From positions 1 to 27,580 of the forward strand of contig DBTT01000045.1 of NCBI GenBank assembly GCA_002307185.1: DNA of 27,580 nucleotides, read 5' to 3'. This document shows, piece by piece, positions 24,158 through 27,580 of this stretch; position 1 is the first letter of the stretch, and every line of letters begins with the position of its first letter. The DNA is from Bacteroidales bacterium UBA1309. GTDB lineage: Bacteria; Bacteroidota; Bacteroidia; Bacteroidales; Dysgonomonadaceae. The position numbers and the translations under genes are program-made. The notes beneath the pieces were generated by a model. That model was not told the origin of the DNA. It was given only the letters and a program-made list of their open reading frames with translations, and made no database searches.

Positions 24158-24260
24158 TTGCGGGTGACGCAATCGCCCTATTGCGTCACCCGCAATAACG
24201 CTAGTGCGACACCTGCAATCGCTCTATTGCGTCGGTCGCAATAGCGTTGGTGTGTCAGGC
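24158..24260. repeat. two tandem 46-bp units built around palindromes
   Basis: Unit 1 begins at 24169 and unit 2 at 24215, sharing GCAATCGCYCTATTGCGTC and a later GCAATARCGYTRGTG-like part. Unit 1 is embedded in a perfect inverted repeat with 16-bp arms (TTGCGGGTGACGCAAT at 24158-24173, complement at 24180-24195) and a 6-nt loop, which may also terminate hemW. A minus-strand frame across it (24178-24399) looks non-genic. Confidence 0.75.
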
Positions 24261-24326
24261 ACACAAAACGCTTTCGCCCCCTGCTGATCTTCCACTCACG
24301 CCGGGAGACCCCCAACAACAGATAGA

Positions 24327-24344
24327 GACGTAACACATTACGTC
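24327..24344. repeat. small inverted repeat GACGTAA-4-TTACGTC
   Basis: Perfect 7-bp arms around CACA, between the tandem repeat and the terminator at 24350-24384. No function can be assigned. Confidence 0.4.
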
Positions 24345-24349
24345 CGTAC

Positions 24350-24384
24350 AAAAAATCCTTACGAGCTTCACAGCCCATAAGGAT
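24350..24384 (-). terminator. strong intrinsic terminator, minus strand
   Basis: The minus strand has a 13-bp stem (ATCCTTATGGGCT pairing with AGCTCGTAAGGAT, two wobbles), a GTGA loop and a T6 run (A-run 24350-24355 on plus). It would end minus-strand transcription from the DUF4469 gene or from a small RNA. Confidence 0.7.
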
Positions 24385-24492
24385 CAAAAAAAAGTTCATA
24401 ACATCTCGGTTTCCAAACTTTCAATTCAAAAAATAACGTCCAAACCGAGATAAGCTTCATCCCCCAAGCTTCACAGCCTGCAAAGGGATGAA
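24350..24492 (-). ncRNA. candidate structured small RNA with three hairpins
   Basis: Read on the minus strand, three hairpins follow each other. The first has arms TTCATCCC/GGGATGAA (24492-24456) with an inner AGGCT-GTGA-AGCTT stem-loop. The second has 10-bp arms ATCTCGGTTT/AAACCGAGAT (24451-24403) and a 29-nt loop. The third (24384-24355) is a 13-bp stem capped by the same GTGA tetraloop (GGGCT-GTGA-AGCTC), followed by six U. The shared GGCTGTGAAGCT motif in the outer two and the terminator end suggest a discrete RNA. I recognise no known family, and no promoter is defined. It could instead be the 3' region of the 24710-25450 transcript. Confidence 0.4.
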
Positions 24493-24570
24493 CTACGCAA
24501 AACTACCCATAAACGGAATAGTCTTTAAAGGTATCACCGTGTTGAAAAAGAGGAGGAAGCTACTGGAAGT

Positions 24571-24585
24571 GCGACTTGAAGTCGC
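24571..24585. repeat. palindromic GCGACTT-G-AAGTCGC motif
   Basis: Perfect 7-bp arms around a single base. Compact palindromes of this kind are typical of dispersed intergenic elements, but only one copy is in this window. Confidence 0.35.
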
Positions 24586-24680
24586 GCCCCCAGTGATCCA
24601 ATCTTTCGCGTTCCTGCTGTTTCTATAAATACGTAATCCCTGCCTGATCCCCACGTACCTTTTTCTCGTGCGTAAGCCAA

Positions 24681-24699
24681 CCCCCTCTTTTGGAGGGGG
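24681..24699 (-). terminator. G/C-rich hairpin just past the DUF4469 gene
   Basis: Arms CCCCCTC (24681-24687) and GAGGGGG (24693-24699) with a TTTTG loop, 11 nt past the stop on the minus strand. A further GGGGGAGG follows on the plus strand. There is no U-run; it may be a dispersed repeat rather than a terminator. Confidence 0.4.
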
Positions 24700-24709
24700 C
24701 AGGGGGAGG

Positions 24710-25450
24710 CTAAACCGTCAGCACCTTCTCGAAGATGGTGGTGCGCACCTCTTTCAATGGCGAGGCGCTATTCCCGCTGAATTGTGTACCCACCTGCAGC
24801 TTGTATTGCCCTGCGGCTAAGGTGGGAGGAATCACCACCAGTAGCTCCGAAGGTTTGTTGATAACAAGGTCGGTGGGATCCACAGCGATAAGCTCCCCCA
24901 CACCCAAGTTCAGGAAGAAAACACCCACATTAGGCCCGCTACCCACCACCTTCACCTTGTAGCCGCTGATGCGCAGGTTGCGACCGGGCGTGAGCGTGTC
25001 GTTCACCGAACCCGTCTTCACGTCGGTCACCTGCACCACAAACAGCGAGCTGGAAGACACGCCCAGGATGTCCACCTCGATGGCCGCCAAGCTTTTGCGC
25101 AACTCGTAGCCTTGCGTGAACTGGAACAGCAGGCTATGCTTGTCCGCATTGAACTTCTCCATCTCGCTGTCGAACACGCCCTGTATCTGTGCCGAGGCCG
25201 TGAAATAGCCCGTGTTCACCGAATAGCCGTCCGAAAGCAGGTAAGCCATCTCCTTGAGGAACAGGTTCACGTTCTGCTCCATGGCCACCTGCGTGGTGGG
25301 TGCGCCGCCCCGGGTGATGGCCGACTGGCTGATCTGGGACACGTCCAGCGACTTTTCGGAACTCACACGTGCCGTGAAATCGTTCGGGTTGTCCGTCAGT
25401 ACATTGGGGAACAACCAGGCTTTGATCTTGTGCAATACTTCGTTTGCCAT
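24710..25450 (-). CDS. HU-like (Bvu_2165-type) DNA-binding domain protein with DUF4469 C-terminus
   Basis: 246 residues, no signal peptide. The N-terminal half (about 1-130) resembles the Bvu_2165-like IHF/HU-type domain common in Bacteroidota: a start MANEVLHKIKAWLFPN, a TARVSSEKSLDVSQIS segment, a helical stretch, and YSVNTGYFTASAQIQGVF. The C-terminal half (about 145-246) is an Ig-like beta domain of the DUF4469 type, with GRNLRISG-x-K-x-KV, GVFFLN and NKPSELLVVIPPTLAAG-x-Y. These proteins are abundant in Bacteroidota genomes, often near amidase or phage-like genes, with no established role. It is probably transcribed alone, with hairpins on both sides. Confidence 0.85.
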   Translation of the reverse strand: MANEVLHKIKAWLFPNVLTDNPNDFTARVSSEKSLDVSQISQSAITRGGAPTTQVAMEQNVNLFLKEMAYLLSDGYSVNTGYFTASAQIQGVFDSEMEKFNADKHSLLFQFTQGYELRKSLAAIEVDILGVSSSSLFVVQVTDVKTGSVNDTLTPGRNLRISGYKVKVVGSGPNVGVFFLNLGVGELIAVDPTDLVINKPSELLVVIPPTLAAGQYKLQVGTQFSGNSASPLKEVRTTIFEKVLTV

Positions 25451-25500
25451 ATTATTTAAGGTTTTAAAGATTAAACGTCTATTATTATGTATATCCGGAA

Positions 25501-25518
25501 AACCGCTTTGGAGCGGTT
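25501..25518 (-). terminator. hairpin behind the fimbrillin-like gene
   Basis: Arms AACCGCT (25501-25507) and AGCGGTT (25512-25518) with a 4-nt loop, followed by TTTT on the minus strand. It separates the lipoprotein gene from the HU/DUF4469 gene. Confidence 0.5.
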
Positions 25519-25628
25519 AGTCGAGGTCAGGAATTCGACGGCTTCCCCCGTTCAGTAAGCCACCTATTACAAATCGGCGGGAGCGGGGCTTTAATTAGTA
25601 GGATTATCCATTCAACCAAACTTGTTAA

Positions 25629-27167
25629 TTACTTCACGCAACGGATACCACATCCGGCCTGCCTAACGCGAGTCGTGGTAATACATGTTGAAGAAGTAAA
25701 TCTTAACTCCCACGACCAATAGTTATTTGCATAATACGTGCTTGTCCAATATTCATTGAGTCCCGATGTATTCATAGTCGTGCTACCCCCATTCCGAAAT
25801 GCAATAGCAGGAAGAAACACATAGTTGTTTTCTGTACCTGTCACCGGAGCTAAAATAGTACCTAAATAGACGCCGTTAACTGTATTCATCTGTCCCCAAT
25901 ATTTTCCCTGAGCGAGAACTGTAGTAAAATCAGAATAGGTTGGTAAACGATAGGAGGAATTCCACAGCTTGCAAGGGTCTGACCTACCACTATCATTACC
26001 CCAAGCAACATCGGTTAATTGGTAACCAGTTACAGCAACATCACTATAAGTCGTTGTTGGACTTTGCGTGTCCAATATTCCCCAATTCCAGTAATACCCG
26101 CCGGCCATGCCACTGACAAAGGTAGATTGGGAAGATGCTATGTTGATGGTGGATGCAGCTGTCCCTGTTTTATAGAGGTTGCCGGAAGCCCAAGTGAGGG
26201 CATAGGCCTTACGCAGGCGCACATCCAGCACATAGCGGTAGCCGGCCAGCATGTTGGAGGCTGCAAAGCTGCTTGTTTTTGATGAAAGCGAAACACCTGA
26301 CGATGTGAGCGAGGTAATGGTCAGCGTAAAGGCACTCGTGTAATTCTTGGCAAATACGTAGTTTGAATCACTTGCCATGAAATTGGTATAGGTAGTTCCA
26401 TACGTCGTTGCGCTCCCGCCAATGGAAAAATTGCTTTGCGAGAGATCCGCCCCTTCGGTCACAGCTCCCGTCTGCAGGTTCATTGTTCCGGCCGATTTGA
26501 AAGTGCCCAAGCTGGCGGATACCGCTGTGATCGTGTAGCCATTGGCAGATACGATTTGGGTTCTTACCTTGGCCAATTTATGGGCAAACGTGATGCTAAG
26601 GGCTGTGTTCGTGCCGTAAACGGGAGTCACCTCTGTCGTATAATACAACAGGTCGGCTCCTGCCAGTGGACTGATGGTGGTTGTGGAATCGTTGACCACA
26701 TCCGAAATAGCCGTGGATAGGTTGTATGAATACGCCACAATGGTGTATTTCTGCCCAGCATCCAAGGTCAGCACGGGGCTAGATCCTCCTGCCGTGCCAT
26801 CCACGTAGGAAGCATAAGTCAATGTGCCATTGTCGTTTTTGTAAGCAATTACCCGGAAGGTTCTGCCGGTAGCCATGGTTGATGTAGCACGGGTCAAGGA
26901 TTTACGATCAGGGGTTAGCGAACACACTAATTCGTAGCCGTTCTCGAGGGTGTCCACAAATACTTGGGGCGTAGCCTGGGCTTTGGTAAGCGTGGAATCA
27001 CCACCTTCGGTGATGCCAGCTACATTAAACTGGATCTTGGCAGTGGTTTCCGTGTCGGTGGAACTGGAGGAATCGTCCGTAGAGCAAGCCGTAAAGCCGA
27101 GTGCTAATGTGGCACCAAGAAAGTAAGCGACGGCCAATTTATTCCATGATTTGTAATTCTCTTTCAT
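25629..27167 (-). CDS. fimbrillin-family surface lipoprotein with FISUMP-like C-terminus
   Basis: 512 residues. The signal ends in a lipobox (LGFTA-C, Cys28) followed by STDD, an acidic start like the surface-export signal of Bacteroidota lipoproteins. Residues about 40-320 are Thr/Ser-rich and beta-stranded, as in Mfa-like/fimbrillin proteins (AHKLAKVRTQI, AGYRYVLDVRL). The last 140 residues resemble the FISUMP domain: YRLPTYSDF, VFLPAIAFRNGG, LNEYWTSTYY and a terminal GIRCVK. It is likely anchored in the outer membrane facing out, as a pilus subunit or adhesin; the role is inferred. A small gene starts 285 nt upstream (78-nt gap) and is probably cotranscribed. Confidence 0.85.
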   Translation of the reverse strand: MKENYKSWNKLAVAYFLGATLALGFTACSTDDSSSSTDTETTAKIQFNVAGITEGGDSTLTKAQATPQVFVDTLENGYELVCSLTPDRKSLTRATSTMATGRTFRVIAYKNDNGTLTYASYVDGTAGGSSPVLTLDAGQKYTIVAYSYNLSTAISDVVNDSTTTISPLAGADLLYYTTEVTPVYGTNTALSITFAHKLAKVRTQIVSANGYTITAVSASLGTFKSAGTMNLQTGAVTEGADLSQSNFSIGGSATTYGTTYTNFMASDSNYVFAKNYTSAFTLTITSLTSSGVSLSSKTSSFAASNMLAGYRYVLDVRLRKAYALTWASGNLYKTGTAASTINIASSQSTFVSGMAGGYYWNWGILDTQSPTTTYSDVAVTGYQLTDVAWGNDSGRSDPCKLWNSSYRLPTYSDFTTVLAQGKYWGQMNTVNGVYLGTILAPVTGTENNYVFLPAIAFRNGGSTTMNTSGLNEYWTSTYYANNYWSWELRFTSSTCITTTRVRQAGCGIRCVK

Positions 27168-27245
27168 TGTGTTAATCTTTTAAATTAATAACTCTTCTAA
27201 TTAAAATCATCCGAGTAAGTCTCTTGTATTGAATCAAGCGAAATC

Positions 27246-27452
27246 TTAATTGAATGTAATATCACTCCCGGGGGTTGTTCCACCGTTCTCCCATTCATTC
27301 TCTTGGATAGAAGTACTGACCGACTGGCTTGCAGATCCAGCCATGATGCAGCTCTCCAATTCCACATACACCACCTCGATTGCGGGAGGCAGGTACGAGC
27401 GTTTTCCTGTGTTAGAGGAAGTACCTTGCGTAATTTCATTTTTCTTCTTCAT
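27246..27452 (-). CDS. small conserved-type protein upstream of the fimbrillin-like gene
   Basis: 68 residues. A lysine-rich start (MKKKNEITQG) is followed by YLPPAIEVVYVELESCIMAG and a Ser/Gly/Asn-rich tail. The P-x-IEVV-x-VE...I-x-AGS pattern is that of short proteins often encoded beside fimbrillin or FISUMP lipoproteins in Bacteroidota; their function is not known to me. There is no N-terminal signal peptide. An overlapping frame at 27197-27439 is a shadow. Upstream lie a 12-bp palindrome (27481-27492) and a hairpin, so it probably begins the two-gene unit. Confidence 0.7.
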   Translation of the reverse strand: MKKKNEITQGTSSNTGKRSYLPPAIEVVYVELESCIMAGSASQSVSTSIQENEWENGGTTPGSDITFN

Positions 27453-27480
27453 AATTCATACCTTTCTGATAAATTAATAA

Positions 27481-27492
27481 TTTGTTAACAAA
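27481..27492 (-). promoter_or_regulatory. 12-bp palindrome TTTGTTAACAAA
   Basis: A perfect palindrome 29 nt upstream of the small-protein ATG (27452). It could be an operator or part of the promoter; no clean -33/-7 pair is visible. Confidence 0.3.
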
Positions 27493-27501
27493 AACAGAAG
27501 C

Positions 27502-27544
27502 CTCCTGCACCGCCCTACCGAAAAAGAGGACAGTGGCGCAGGAG
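27502..27544 (-). terminator. hairpin upstream of the small gene, possible terminator of a preceding gene
   Basis: Arms CTCCTGC (27502-27508) and GCAGGAG (27538-27544); the minus strand reaches a T5 run about 10 nt later. It would end a minus-strand gene located right of the window. Confidence 0.35.
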
Positions 27545-27564
27545 ACGTGCCGGGGACACGGACG

Positions 27565-27579
27565 AAAGCCGCAGGCTTT
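27565..27579. terminator. short hairpin at the window end
   Basis: Arms AAAGCC (27565-27570) and GGCTTT (27574-27579) with a GCA loop. The plus strand ends in TTTT; context is cut off. Confidence 0.25.
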
Positions 27580-27580
27580 T

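Noticed and set aside
24158..24260. Possible CRISPR array
   Set aside because: Only two units, contiguous with no spacers between them, and no cas genes in the window.
24178..24399. 73-codon minus-strand frame across the 46-bp tandem repeats
   Set aside because: It crosses the palindromic repeats and the terminator hairpin, and its translation simply reads the repeat units.
24350..24492. Integron attC-like sites
   Set aside because: Paired hairpins of suitable size, but no conserved GTTRRRY/RYYYAAC ends and no integrase.
1..27580. tRNA, rRNA, insertion sequence or phage genes
   Set aside because: I looked for clover-leaf ends, rRNA motifs and transposase or integrase motifs and saw none; no tool was run.

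Overview
The window looks like a chromosomal segment of a Bacteroidales bacterium (phylum Bacteroidota). The signs are promoters of the TTG-N19/20-TAnnTTTG type, starts without Shine-Dalgarno sites, the menB-menC-menE order, a GTPase-degenerate second EF-G, a fimbrillin/FISUMP-type lipoprotein, a Bvu_2165-like HU/DUF4469 protein, and double-glycine peptide leaders paired with TlpA thioredoxins. I cannot name the genus.

Positions 1-7030 (minus strand) are the most unusual part. This is an alternating array of short secreted-peptide genes and TlpA-family thioredoxin genes. In transcription order: a decayed TlpA copy (6455-6868), peptide C (6194-6406), TlpA (4977-6098), peptide B (4657-4899), TlpA (3061-4566), a different small Cys-containing ORF (2708-2992), TlpA (1449-2639), peptide A (1179-1400), and a TlpA-type gene running off the left edge (1-1108). 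The three peptides share a 28-residue leader ending in Gly-Gly that is nearly invariant, followed by unrelated 42-52 residue cores. Each core has exactly six cysteines. Two cores have the C-C-CC-C-C framework of inhibitor-cystine-knot (knottin) peptides. A hairpin lies between every small gene and the thioredoxin gene after it. I read this as a cassette system making diversified disulfide-rich exported peptides with dedicated periplasmic redox partners. The peptidase/ABC exporter expected for such leaders is not in the window.

Positions 7400-19970 are mostly housekeeping genes. They are a U32-family tRNA hydroxylation protein (minus), a divergent DUF2400 gene, recJ, a metallo-beta-lactamase-fold protein, recQ, the peroxide-detoxification pair ahpC-ahpF with an intergenic terminator, and a translationally coupled menaquinone operon menB-menC-menE (minus).

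Positions 19970-24110 hold an EF-G2 (fusA2) that lacks the canonical GTPase residues, flanked on both sides by copies of a short repeat, and hemW. Positions 24110-24709 have no gene but are dense in inverted repeats, including a candidate minus-strand structured RNA that ends in an intrinsic terminator. Positions 24710-27580 carry an HU/DUF4469 protein, a surface lipoprotein of fimbrillin type, and a small conserved-type protein just upstream of it, all on the minus strand.
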